Part shown: one piece after another, positions 34,995-46,840 of the stretch
Numbering within the stretch: the first letter of the stretch is position 1
Layout of the letters: every line of letters begins with the position of its first letter
Assembly: GCA_958496175.1 (NCBI GenBank)
Contig: OY292279.1
Coordinates: forward strand, 19,406,001 to 19,470,000
Source: Sisyra terminalis
Lineage: Eukaryota > Arthropoda > Insecta > Neuroptera > Sisyridae
DNA length: 64,000 nt
Direction: 5' to 3'
The notes under the pieces: model-generated
Database searches by the model: none
The model's input: the letters and a program-made list of their open reading frames with translations, nothing else
What the model was told of the DNA's origin: nothing
Program-made: the position numbers and the translations under genes

Positions 34995-35480
34995 CTGAAA
35001 TAAGGCTCCCCAGTCTTCACCCAAAGCTTGGTTAATCATTAGCACCCAAGGCTGGGTAACCTTGGACAAAGTTCAGGTAACCGTTACTTAACCCAAGTAA
35101 GACTGCCCAGTCTTTACTCAAGCTTGGCATATCATTTCAATGACCAAAGCTAGGTAAAGGTAACCAAACAATGGATCAAGCTCAACTTACCGTTAATTAG
35201 CCGAAGTTAGGTTCCCCAATCTTTGCCTAAGCTTAGCTAATCATTAACATGGCCAATGATTATGCTAGGTAAAGCTACCATGGGTTAAAGGTACCGTATT
35301 GGTACCGAATTGTCTTTAATTGACCAATGTTTGGCTTGTCAGTCTTGACTCATGCAGGGGGATGACTTATAGGTTAAGATAGGTTTACAGAATTTGAAGC
35401 CCAAGTGTTAGCCTAAGCATGACTTCATCGTTCAACTTTGGGGGTTCCTGCATGAGTAAATTAGTCATTGGGATGAAATA
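34995..35480 (+). repeat. Degenerate tandem repeat, about 100-120-bp period
   Basis: The motif ccccagtcttcacccaaagc near 35,007 recurs with changes near 35,104 (gcccagtctttactcaagct), 35,213 (ccccaatctttgcctaagct) and 35,336 (gtcagtcttgactcatg). Each is followed by a caaagctaggtaa-like stretch. Spacings grow from about 98 to about 122 bp. No reading frame is maintained. Confidence 0.6.
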
Positions 35481-36840
35481 GATACAATGATAAGTCAATT
35501 TTCTCATGCCTATTGCACGAGTTGAGAAACATTGTATTAGTAAAATATAAATCTTTGTTCACAGTGTACCATCTAACCTTACCTATTCAAACAATATTTT
35601 CATGTTTTTCCTCAAATCTAAGGAGTTTATAATGAATAAAATATTGTGTTTTCTTTGTTATTTTGTTCAACTAAAATATAGAGAACATTAAATTTGAATA
35701 AAAACTTTTGAGCTTTGAAAGCTTTGTTATTTTTGGAAAAAATTGTTTCCGCTCTTTGAAATTTACTTTAATAAGTTTTAATAGGGTTTTGTTCAACTAT
35801 ATAATGGTTCTTTGAGTTGAAAGTTGGAAAAAAAGCACTCCGGAGGTTAAATGAAACCAGGTTAAGAATTATGCCTTAAAAACCTTAGTTGATCGATGAT
35901 ATATTCTACATTATTCATTTATAAATTCTGTTTTAGTTATTTTACTTATAATTATATTGTATTTATCAAAAAATTGAATTTTTGCCTTGAAAAATCGTAT
36001 TTTATCGTAAATTAAATAATCAACTAAAAGGGTTATATATTTAATGTTTGTTCATAGAATTTAATCCAGATAAAAAGTTGTTCACTACTCTAAATTTATC
36101 AAGAATTGCTATTATATAAGTTAGAACTATTTTTTGTGAAATGAAAACTTTAAAACCATAGAAAATCAAATTTTATTTCGAAATTTTTTGGACTGCATAT
36201 TTACCTTAAATATAATTGTTATTTCTATTCTTCATATTTAACTGTCTATCTTTTATACTGTTATCATACACGGAGCACGGTTGACAAATGAAGCTAAAGA
36301 AAAACGTGGAAATTTTAGAAAGGGTGGCAAAACCATTAAAGTCATCGAAAATGCAAACAATTTGGTACTGTTGGTTACAATGAAAGTAGAGTTTCAAAGT
36401 ATGTAAAATCATTTGAATTTTGCCAGAGAAACTTTTGGAATTAATCTTAATACAGGAAAATGATAAATTTTGAGGATATCGAAGAAAATTAAAATTCAGT
36501 AAAATTAAAAAGCACCTTGCTGTAGTAAAAATCTCATTCAACAGTAAAAAGAGGTACCAAGAAGAAAATCTTACTATTATAGATCACATTCTGAAAGGAA
36601 AAACACTCATACTGTTGTAGAAAGGAAACCAGAAGGTTCCAGGAAATGTGTAAAAATCGAATTGAAATTTTGAATTTATTTAAATGAGGGCTATGGCAAT
36701 TTGAAAAACTTTACCAATAAAAGACAAGATTGGAGGAAATGTCCTTTAACTTAGCAAAACACTTTTGAAATTTATAAAAAAAATTAGAAAACGTTTTGCT
36801 GTTTTTTAAAATTAAGGAGTTCTGGAAAATAATATTCTTC
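35481..36840. other. Gene-free AT-rich sequence
   Basis: A 111-codon minus-strand frame at 36,206-36,541 has no signal of a known domain and no visible splice context; it is not called as a gene. Confidence 0.35.
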
Positions 36841-36899
36841 GTTTATTTTCTAGAAAAAATCCTACGTAGTGCTAAGTTAGCGTTTAGAGCGTTTAGAGC

Positions 36900-37230
36900 T
36901 TTTATATTATTATGTTATATTTTTACTTTTATTTTATTTATTTTGACGAGTTCATTAAGGTTTGTTCCAGGAATTATAACACTAACACCAATTATTTTAA
37001 TACACACACGTTTTAAAGATCTTATTTATTTATTTTAACGACTATCGCGATTTACTTCGAACTTTGTAACATGTAATTGTTGTAACTGTTCTGGCGACCA
37101 TTAAGCGTCTTATTTATATACCAATTTGCCGCATTCTGGAAGTTTCCAGTATATTCGAACGATTTCTATCTCTTTCCGCCGCGCATTAGAATCTCACGGA
37201 AATTCTACTGGAACGTCTTCCGTCTCACAT
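36900..37230 (-). mobile_element. Possible LTR-like promoter repeat
   Basis: On the minus strand a TATA-like tatataaataag lies at about 37,111-37,122, preceded by GC-richer sequence and followed by A-rich sequence with several AATAAA hexamers. This resembles the layout of the solo LTR at 1264-1725. Exact termini and a target duplication could not be found, so the call is weak. Confidence 0.3.
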
Positions 37231-38679
37231 GTTCTAAGTCCGAAACAATAATGAAAACATGAACTTTTTTGCGCCACTAATTGATGAAATTTTACTGTTC
37301 GGTAGTTTTGAGAGAAAAAAGCTTTAACACTTGTAAATTTTCTTAGACAGCACCATTTAAAGATGAAGCTTTCAATGGGAATTTCTCAAATATTAAAATT
37401 TCTCACTTTAGAGCATTTTTCAAAAATTGAATTTTCCCAAACTAATTGCACTAACGAAATGGACATCTGAAGAGAAGAATTCAACCGCAAGGATTACTAA
37501 CCCTTCCGTCTGGAAGAGAGGAATTCCGTTCTATTTTTAGAGCGAAAATTGCGTCATAATTAATTTATTAATTAACGTAATTTGAATAGAAAAATGTATA
37601 CTTTTTAAAAATTCTTTTTTAATTTAACTTTATGAGAATGTAGTAATTAAGGACCTGCTTTTCCTAAGAAATAAAAAAAAACCTTTATCAAGAAGTAATT
37701 TCCTGCTGAACACACTAATTTTTCCCCTTAATTTATTTGACTACTGCAAACAAAATTATCAACGTTGATTTTTTCGCTTCTTTGTTTATTTTTTTACATC
37801 CTTTTTTTTGATAAAGTTTTTTTTAACAAAGACTATATAAAAGCCTTAAAACAATTACAGCATTGCGGATTTTGTTTTTATATGTAAAACGTACAACAAT
37901 ACATATTTAAACGTTATGTACACGATAAACATATATTTATATATACAATATACATATTTGAAGGGGTTAACATGTTTTTATATTCAACGTGTAGGCGTAT
38001 CTTTCAATGGAATAATTCATTTTTTGCAAGATAAATACGAATTGATAGTGACAAATTTCGATGACACAAAAGCTCCTAATAAAATAAGACCATTCATCAA
38101 CCCCAAAAAATTAAGTCGAATAATTTCTTTAAGATTAGATTGATTGATGAATATTTTTAATTGGTCTGATGAGCAAAACGCTTTGATTTCGAAAACTTAT
38201 CCCCAATTTCAATTTTCATCAATCATTAATTTGGTATTAATATCCATGAATAGGCAAATGTAAACGATTTGTTCGTTTCAGTGAAAATGTTTTCTGCTTG
38301 GGGCTTTAAAGCTTTTGTTATTGGTTCCAAATATTTGTTATACAACTTACTGTCTTATGTATTGTACTGTATGTAACATCGTTTTCACAAAATGATTGTA
38401 TGATTAGTAACAACCCTAAATTAAATACTACGTACGGTAAGGCATTGTGAGGGCAAAAACGATTCAATTAAATGACTGGCAAAATTTTCAAAAGATTCTA
38501 ATGAAATGTGCCATCACCGCAATACTTAGAGCTTTGAAGTATCCGATAAAGTTTTGGCTTTGTTTTTCAAATCAGTTGAAATTTCGACATCAATATTTTT
38601 ATCACTTAAAAAAGAATAAAGAATGTTTAAAACTGAAATGTTTATTTTAATTAATTTTTACCGTCACTTTGTAACTACT
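37231..38679. other. Gene-free AT-rich sequence
   Basis: Two short plus-strand frames (37,916-38,143 and 38,447-38,650) show no domain. Nothing else was recognised. Confidence 0.35.
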
Positions 38680-38778
38680 AAGATCGTTAGCGACTTTTGG
38701 GTTAACAAAAATCCTTAATGGGGAAATATCGAAAATTTGCTCGATACGAGTATCTTGGCCACTCGGCCACCAGTAGGC
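38680..38778 (-). mobile_element. tRNA-derived SINE, internally deleted
   Basis: The head gcctactggtggccgagtgg and the tail cgagcaaattttcgatattt are present on the minus strand, but about 40 bases between the A box and the B box are missing. Confidence 0.65.
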
Positions 38779-38917
38779 TAACCTTGTTTTATCTTTTAAC
38801 TGACAAAATAATATGTATCAAAATGTTATAGCATTACCATATACCAAACCAATACCATTTAATATTGCCTGAAGAAGTTGGAAAATATTTCATCGTAGAG
38901 TTATGAAATGTTATGTC

Positions 38918-39565
38918 TTATAGGCATATCTGTTTACACTTCTTATGTCACCTTTTAGTGAACTATAATCTGGATCTGTTATTGTGTACATGATTATTTT
39001 AAAAAAGCCTTTAGAATTCGGACTCCTTATATCTATAGTCCGTGATCCCAATCAACCTTGGTTCGAAGATTATAATGAAGAAGTGATAAGACACATCGAC
39101 GCATCTTATTTTTGGAACTTCCATTCCGAAAGTAGTATAAGAGGTACTCTTCAAAGGTGTACTTCACCCGTGTATGTGGCCATCAGATTCCTATGTAATC
39201 CTGGGACAAATTGAAAATTACAAAAACAGCAGGTTATATGCAATTTTATGTCTTATAGGTCTGTCTGTTAACATTTCTTACGCCACCTTAGTGAACTATA
39301 ATTTGGACCTCTTATTGTGTACATGAGTATTTTGAAAAAGCCTATACCACTTGGACTCCTTATATCTATACTTCGTGATTCCAATCATCCTTTGGCTCGA
39401 AGATTACAATGAAGAAATAATAAGACAACGACGCTTCTTATTGTTGGAGCTGCCATTCCGAAAGTAGTATAAGAGGTTTCCTACAAAGATGTACTTCACC
39501 CGTTTATGTGGCCATCAGATTCCCATATTATCCAGGGAAAAATTAAACATTATAAAAACAGTGGG
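38918..39565 (+). repeat. Tandem duplication, two units of about 320 bp
   Basis: Unit 1 (38,918-39,234) and unit 2 (39,247-39,565) share tcttataggcatatctgtt-like starts, agtgaactataatctgga, the M1-like end ggactccttatatctata, and ttccattccgaaagtagtat. The 76-codon frame in unit 1 is interrupted in unit 2, so it is not a conserved gene. The M1-like motif links it to the MITE family at 22.5 and 27.9 kb. Confidence 0.7.
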
Positions 39566-39640
39566 TTAGAAGAAACATAAAACTATAAACCTTAAAGTTT
39601 AACTTGGATATATTATTATTTTAGCAGAGTTGCAACTAGA

Positions 39641-39816
39641 GCAGGTCATTCACGCTCTGAATTGCGGGACTACTAGTCGAACTACTAGTTGAATATTCTA
39701 ATTGGATCGCCTAATCGGATCCAACTAGTCGTATTAGACTTATTAGTCCGACTTTAGATCCAACTTCGAAAATCAAACCACAAGTTGCACTGCAAGTCGG
39801 AACGTGAATGACCTGC
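39641..39816. mobile_element. Short MITE, 176 bp
   Basis: The ends gcaggtcattcacg and cgtgaatgacctgc are perfect inverted copies. The interior contains repeated ctagtcg/gactagt-like motifs and no frame. A target duplication was not clear. Confidence 0.65.
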
Positions 39817-41410
39817 TTAAGAGTAACCATTTTTTTTAATTGGCTCATAGAAACCCATATCTTTCTACACACGTAGTAGGAATAACAATGACGTCACTGT
39901 TTCATTAAATAATTAACCATTAAATTCGCCTTAAGAAGAATACAAGTTCTTGTAATTTTACAAAATTTTTATTGTCAATGTGAATTTTTATAACATTCAC
40001 ATTGAAGAGAAATGACCTTTATATTTGAAACATTTTTTCCAATTTTCATTGCATTTTTTCTGCCTTCAAATGTTGCGAGACAGGAATCTCATTAAAATCA
40101 AATTATTTCATGCGTGAGAGTTGAAGATTTTCTTCAAATTATAGGTACGTTTTTTATAAATACAAAGATATAATGATAAATACATTTTTTTATACAATTT
40201 ACTTAAACCTTACATTTCTATCTCTTACCAGACGTTTAATTAATTGAAAACCTCCAAGGAAAATCATAATTTTCATACAATCAAATAATGCTATAAACGC
40301 AATCAAACAGAAAAATGTAATATTTGTAGAAATATTTTGCGCGGAAAATTTATAAGAAATATTGTGAGCTTAAGACGCAATTTTTCACGCATCAAGCAAA
40401 TTTTCAACAATCATTTGTCCAATTTAATCGATCAATTTTTAAGCCTGTTTTTCCGTCGCAAATAAAAAATCCGTCAGACGTACAAATTATTTTCAATAAA
40501 TTTTCGCCAACTCGTATCTATGTTATCTGATGAACGAAACGCCAAATGTTTTCATTTGCTGAGTTTTCCCATTTTTCGTTTTGGTTTTATTAAAATAATG
40601 CCATCACACGCGACAGATGTGTTGAATTTTCCCTTCTCACATTATACACAAACGCACACAAACAAAGATGAAAAAAAAGGAAAAATTCACCAACACTGAG
40701 CTTTGAGCTTTTCCTTTGCCTCGCCATTTCAATCGCACAGATGTCATAAAAATGGTGACACTATTTGAAAATTACTTTTACTGGTTTCCATAAAACGCAT
40801 TTGTTGTAAAATTTAAAGCAATGGAAATTTAAAAGTTTCACTTTTTATTAAAAGAAAATCAATGTCTAATATATAAATATTGTTTGAATTTTAAACATTT
40901 ATAGCTAAAATAGTAACAAAATGTTAAGTACTTCAAGAATATCATCTCCTTTGCATTAAATATGCATTACGCATAAATATGCAATACACATTAAGTATGC
41001 ATTAAATTTTCCTTGTTTTCAGAGAAATATTATTGTTGATCCCAAATATCCAACATAAAATCATCTTTATAAAAAATTTCAGCTAAAAAATTCAACCTCA
41101 TAAAACGTAATCGATACGTTTAGCATATTGCCATGTAAAATAATTTTTCATAGCAGAAAATTGAATCTGATACAATACATACCTTCTATTAAGCAACCTA
41201 GATGGAAAGAAGAGCCATTTTCTTATCTTTAATACTTTTTCTTACGATTGATATTTAACGAAGGTAAAGTTAATAAAAATAATAAGCTGGCATCACTTTG
41301 TTCTTGAAAAATTAATCACTCAACTTATTTTTCATCAGATATTTTCAAAGTTGCTACAAACACAGGTTTAATATTTTCTTTTATCGTTATTTCCCGTCGT
41401 TTTATAGCTA
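39817..41410. other. Gene-free AT-rich sequence
   Basis: No coding signal. It holds a TGACGTCA at 39,889-39,896 and a cluster of tatgcat/tgcatta motifs at 40,951-41,006. Confidence 0.35.
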
Positions 41411-41542
41411 CCTAGGTCTTAAACGACTCTTGCGTTATTGAAAATTCGTAATTCAATAAATATCGAGAATCGCTCGACATGAGATTCGAACCCAATACCT
41501 ATCGACTTTGGAGCAGCCACCTTGACCACTCGTCCACCAGTA
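41411..41542 (-). mobile_element. tRNA-derived SINE with intact B box
   Basis: The minus strand has ttactggtggacgagtggtc, then ggtggctgctccaaagtcga and a well-kept B box gggttcgaatctc, then the family tail with ctcgatatttattgaat. It lies directly beside the foldback element that follows. Confidence 0.7.
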
Positions 41543-41555
41543 AATTTATATGTAT

Positions 41556-42407
41556 TTATGTTACACTGAATTTATGAAATTGCGTATTACACGAAATCGG
41601 CAAAATAGTGCTTAATTCGTGAAAAATGCATCGCCTTTGTCTAATACACGAACTAGGCAAAAAATACTATTTAGTCTCAACTTTTCACATAATAGTTAAA
41701 AAATATAAAATTTTAAATATTATATTTTAAAATAACATATTGCACATAAGGGGTCCAGGGACGAAGTCCCGGTGACGGTTGGGAGCGTCATCCATACCTA
41801 GTAACAAGGCATTTTCGATTTTGTTTTTAGCTTTATTCGTAAGTAAGTTAGGCCGTTATTTAATACACAATAAATTTACAGGTGATGGGGGAGAGGAGCT
41901 TCACTCCTGGGTCCCTTATTTATAATTTGTTTAGCACAAAAAGAAATTGGTGGAGCTGATTGACCTTATTTTCTTGGAAATCCTTAGAAATCCGTCTTAA
42001 AAAGTGAAAAAATAAACAATTTTTAAGTATCTATATTTCGTTAACTAAGCGATATATCGACTAATTTTACTCTTTATTTTCGTTTCATTTCGTCGAGGTC
42101 TACAAAGATTCGTCATTCTAAGAGTCCGGTGTATAAAATCCGTAACACCGGAAGAATCGTAGTATTTCCCTTGGTTTATTTTTGTGTAATTAAATTTATA
42201 GATCATTTAGTTCCGCAAAATACCACCGAAGCACTTCTGTATGTTATCCATTTCGCGTAAAACGCATACTTTCTACACGTATTCGGTGGATTATTCGCCG
42301 TAGTTCACGTATTAGACAAAGTTGAGTTTTTCACGAATAAGGCACTTTTGCGAATTAGGTATTTTTTCGCCGATTTCGTGTAATACACAATTTCGGCGTA
42401 ACATAAA
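41556..42407. mobile_element. Foldback DNA element, about 850 bp
   Basis: The ends start ttatgttac and close gtaacataa, with long inverted similarity inside: gtattacacgaaatcggc on the left against gccgatttcgtgtaatac on the right, plus tttgtctaatacacgaact against a matching inverse. The interior contains gggtccagggacgaagtccc and a related gggtccctta stretch but no transposase. Confidence 0.7.
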
Positions 42408-42479
42408 CAAAAGCAATATAATATTGATCAAAATTTTGTACTATAGATTCATTGACCTTAAATGTAGGAAAAAGTAACG

Positions 42480-42830
42480 CTCTTATGTCCCTTAGCCTCA
42501 GCTCGATGAAATGTATCCTTTAGCTCCTAATGTGAACCTTCCGATGTCAGTTGCAGACGAAAACGCATAATGGTAACTAAACAGATAGAGGACCGAATTT
42601 GAATCGGGAAAAGTGAACACCACAAGGTCCAGTGATTTGTGTAGGGCACTCTTTTTTCTTGGAGTTGTGAAATCAGCCCCAAAAGGAGGGAAACTCACCA
42701 GTAAAACACCACTGCATTGGATACATCCCTTGCAAAATCAATCAGATTTTCATGATGATCACCCAGCTTTAGGGTTGATGAGGCACGCGAAGAAGAATAT
42801 ATTCTTACTTAAGGGGTAACATGGATATAA
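42480..42830 (+). repeat. Unclassified repeat family R2, copy 1
   Basis: It shares ordered motifs with 46,600-46,840: gtgtagggcactctttttt against tgtgggacactcttttgtc, and catgatgatcacccagcttt against ccttgatgatcatcgccaat. It is relatively GC-rich with short broken frames, so it is probably a decayed coding mobile element of unknown class. Confidence 0.45.
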
Positions 42831-44948
42831 TTGGTGAAAAAACGATCTATTTTCAACTTCTTTTTTTCATATAAAAAGAAAATTATTTTATATAAAATTT
42901 TTACTGTCTTAAAAATTTAAACTTGACAAAGAATTTCTGAAATTTTCGAAGAAAAATATTTAAATCTCCGCCATGACGACATCTTTTCCAAAGTCCCTTC
43001 GGAAAAAAGGTATGTCTACGTGTACAGTAGAACTCTTGACAGGATTATCCGAAGTAAACCAAAAAAAATACGTGTTTTTGTTAAGACCAAGGAAATTTTT
43101 TTTAAATAGTTGTAATTGAAAAAAATTCCTTCGTTAAAGTCCGTGCGAAGTGTACCTTGAAAACCTATGTTAAATTTCATCAAAATCGGTTCAATAGTTC
43201 TCGAAAAACCTTGACAACCGATTTTGAAAACAAATTTTCGAGAAAAAGGCGAAAAAAAACGAGTAGTTGCACCGATATATCTGCAGAGCACTTAGCTTCC
43301 CAAGGCTGTATCTCCAAAGCTATTGCTCAGATCAACTGGAAAATTTAAGATAATATTCTAGATTTATTGTAAAAATTCATAAGTGCATAAAAAATTGATT
43401 TTTTGAAGTCGTGAAATCTACGTAACTACGTAACTTTCTAGTAACATAAACACCCAAACTCCTCAAAGAAAGTATTAGTTTTCCAGACAATCCCATTAAG
43501 AACCACATTAGGACTGCCAAACGAAATGGAAATTAAGTTCGAGTATTTAAAGATTTTTTTTAATCTTAATTATTATTATTAAAAGAGCTTTTTATAAATC
43601 AAAAAGCTTTTAACTGTTTGCGTAGATATTTAAAACTTATAGCATATAAGGATTAATTTAATCGTTTTATCAATAATGAAGAAAAAAAGAGATTTATTTT
43701 AATTAAAGTTGGCACCGATAAAATTAAAATTTACAGCTTTTGGTATCAACCAAATTAAAAAAAAAACATTTTATCTAATAAAAAGCTGTTTTATTTTACA
43801 AATATATATATATCATTTTTTCCTCGTCTCTGCTTTTGTTTTACTTTTCTATTTAAATGGATATAAGAGACGAATTCCTTGAGCTTTTTAATTACTTTGA
43901 CATTTTTGAAATTTTAAATTTTTAATTGATTTATTCCCAGTCGTTCAATTAAAAAAGCTCTGGATGAAGTGTTTTAAAAAGAAAATAGAAAAAAAAGTTG
44001 TATGGTCTCTCGCATGCATATTGGACGAGCTTTATATAGAGAGAGCTTTCAGCGAGAAAATTCCAATGTTTCTTTTTGCACATATATAATGAAAGTTTAT
44101 AACGCTTTCTGAAATATTAACGACCTGTAATGATAAAATATAAATATTTTAAAGTGAAACTTTAACAGAATAAAAACAAATGGATAATTGATTTTCCATT
44201 AGGTTAAAAAGTGAATTTTTCATGACATTACTGTGAATCACTTATCATTTATTTTTGTAAATTTCACCTGAAAATATTGAAATTTCTTTTGACCGCAGAA
44301 TTTAAATTTATAACAAATAAAACATTAAATTCATTGGTTTTAAAATTTTGTTAGTTGGCAAGATAAAACTTAGTTTATGCGTGTCGTTTTGTGAGCTTTT
44401 GGCTGTATCGTTATTTGGCACAGTGGCCAAAGCTTTCGGCCGAAACATATGAAAATCATAAGTTAGTAATGTCATTTTTCGGTTATTATTCTGTTTCTAT
44501 GCTTTTTAAAAGGTTTTTAATATCACATAAAATCGGCTATAGAGTTTACCTGGCATAAAATGTCATGATTTAAAACATATATGAATAAATAAAAAAATTT
44601 AATCCTTTTTAAATTAAAATTTCATTCAACTTTTCAATTAAATTCCTAGTTGTATAATTTACAACTAATCAGATAAAAAATAAAATATTTATTCGTGTTT
44701 TGTTTCAATGCATGCGCATTTAAGTTAATGGAAGCCCACAAATACTCAAATTGTATGAAATTATAGCAAAAATTTAACTCATTTACATTTGAAGAAAATA
44801 CTTTTATGAATTTTACATTTAAGTATTATAAACAACAAGCTCTAAAATTCTAGATAGATTGTTCAAAAAATTCGGACTGGTGTATTTACCAAATATAGAA
44901 TAGTTTTTTTCGATACATATGCGTAAAGTGAGGTTTTCTAGTAGGATG
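42831..44948. other. Gene-free AT-rich sequence
   Basis: The segment 43,020-43,345 (tcaaaatcggttcaatagtt, tctcgaaaaacc) resembles the style of TE tails but has no second copy in the window. Otherwise no feature was recognised; an (AT) run is at about 43,803-43,812. Confidence 0.35.
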
Positions 44949-45065
44949 AAATTGATGCACGAGCTGAAGGGACTGATCATACACAACGAGATCGAGTGCG
45001 CTCGAATTAAGAGATGGATGCTTCAGAAGCAAAAACTATTGACGGATGTCTCAATATTGTAAGGA
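44949..45065 (+). other. Short charged ORF, possible exon or TE fragment
   Basis: An ATG at about 44,946 opens 38 codons (start MKLMHELKG) of charged, non-repetitive, GC-richer sequence ending at a stop formed by the taag beside the adjoining SINE. A donor-like ATT|GTAAGG lies at its end and an acceptor-like ttttctag just before. It has no recognisable domain. It could be a small exon truncated by the SINE insertion or part of another mobile element. Confidence 0.2.
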
Positions 45066-45174
45066 TTGTAGTGACTCTAGGATTAATAAATATCCGGTTA
45101 ATAAATATTAATAAATATCAAAAATTTGCTACCCTTTTGAAAAGACCACCTTGATCATTCAGCCACCAGTAGGT
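45066..45174 (-). mobile_element. tRNA-derived SINE, degraded
   Basis: On the minus strand it has cctactggtggctgaatgat and the tail elements agcaaatttttgatattt and cctagagtcacta; the B box is lost. Confidence 0.6.
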
Positions 45175-45619
45175 GCAGCATTGTATATTCTTCTTCTTCT
45201 TCTTCCTTTGGCTCTAAAACCCTTTGTTAGCTTTAGTTTGCTATTTTTGCTTTCCAATTTCTCACATTCATGTTTCGCAACTTACGATAATGACTTGCCA
45301 AAAAAACATAGTGCATTATATTTTCTAATCTATTATTCTGCCAAAGGACGCATTTACATAGAACCCTACCTTATTTACTTAAGAACAACTTGAATAACGT
45401 CCGGTGGAAAAAAATAAAGATTATTTATTTAAATTTTATCTCCTTACTAGTAATGAGAGTAAGTAGAGAGTTAGTAGAGAGAAGTAATTTTCGTCAGAAT
45501 CAAATGGGTCACCCGTAAGAACTTTATTAAAATTTTATTTTAAGAAGCAAAAAATTTTGTAGAAATATTATTGATATCACTAATTGAAAAAATTATAAAA
45601 ATAAAACATCCATTTTATT

Positions 45620-46562
45620 AACTACTTGCTGATCTCCGCGACTTCGTCTGCGTAACAAATTTTATTTTTCTTATTTCTTTCAGGAAAATTATAATCATAC
45701 TTAAAAACACTTTACACTCTTGAAAAAGACACATTTAATAAACTGTTGCAAAGAATAAAATAGTTCTATATAATAATCAATAAATTTTCAAAAAAATATT
45801 TATAAATATCTTAAAAGACTATGTTCAAATGCGTATACCTACGGTAAGGTATACCTACCGTGAACCAAATAATCCGTAAATCAATCAGCATCTATACATA
45901 AATAAAAAATATCGCCCAGTTCAATAAATTGGGTCTTAATTATGACTAAAAAAAGTCGAAAGTTATCAAAATATTCGCGTCAAAATATCCCCATCTCACT
46001 GTTTCGATTCCCGAATAAACCTTTTTTCAAAAACTATTTCATTATTGCACTGTACAACACAATCGCGAAATTGAAATTTGTACAATTGCACGAAACCCAG
46101 TTCTTCCATAATCATGTATAACCATTACGTATCTATAAATTTATTATTAAAATATCTGAATTTCAACTATATAGTTAAACCATATTGGATAGTCAAGAGT
46201 TCACCATACACGATATGGCGTATGCCTTTTGCTTTCGAAGAGGATTTTTAGTTTCTTTTATCATTATGATGATATGCTTATTTATTATTTATTATTATGA
46301 TGATTTCTGGCTGGAATTGCGAATTTTTTTCGTGATCCCTTTCACGCACTTGCAAATAAAAGATATTGTGCCCCCCATGTAATAAGATATTATTTTTAAG
46401 GAATGATAAGTAGCCTAACGTGTGTGGGAACTTCATTGGAACTTGTTCATTGGAAATAGTGTAGCTTCCCAACAGTAAAAGAATTTTTCAAATCGGTCAA
46501 GTAGTTTCGGAGCCAATTCAAAGCAAACAAACAATCAAATCTTTCCTTTTTATAATAATAGA
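45620..46562 (+). mobile_element. LINE 3' tail (non-LTR retrotransposon)
   Basis: The start carries gatctccgcgacttcgtctg and the end carries aaatcggtcaagtagtttcg, then a caaacaaacaatcaaat stretch and a terminal ttttataataatag. Both are hallmark phrases of the 3' end of common arthropod LINEs, recognised from memory rather than by search. The intervening sequence is AT-rich with small meaningless frames. Confidence 0.55.
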
Positions 46563-46599
46563 TTCCGTGAAAAAAATAATCGGCTAAACCATATGAACG

Positions 46600-46840
46600 G
46601 CCCAAAATGTGAGCTGGGATAAATGGTCACCTCAATGACTTATGCCAACTTATGCTTTATGTGGGACACTCTTTTGTCCTAGAGTTAATAAATTGACTTC
46701 AAAAGTGGACGAATTTACTACGAAGAATTAACAATATAAGGATGCAGAAGGCGATGGAAGCCCTTTGCTTTTAAGAACTCTTCAAGATATTCCTTGATGA
46801 TCATCGCCAATCTTTTGCGTTAAAGAATCATAAGAAAAAA
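46600..46840 (+). repeat. Unclassified repeat family R2, copy 2
   Basis: This is the diverged partner of 42,480-42,830, sharing the motifs described there. It directly follows the LINE tail. Confidence 0.4.

Noticed and set aside
34995..35480. CRISPR-like array
   Set aside because: Units are degenerate and about 100-120 bp apart with no constant short repeat; the genome is eukaryotic.
36206..36541. 111-codon minus-strand ORF
   Set aside because: Low-complexity phenylalanine-rich translation without a domain or splice context.
38984..39214. 76-codon plus-strand ORF with a protein-like look
   Set aside because: Its tandem copy at about 39,310-39,540 has frame changes, so the frame is not conserved.
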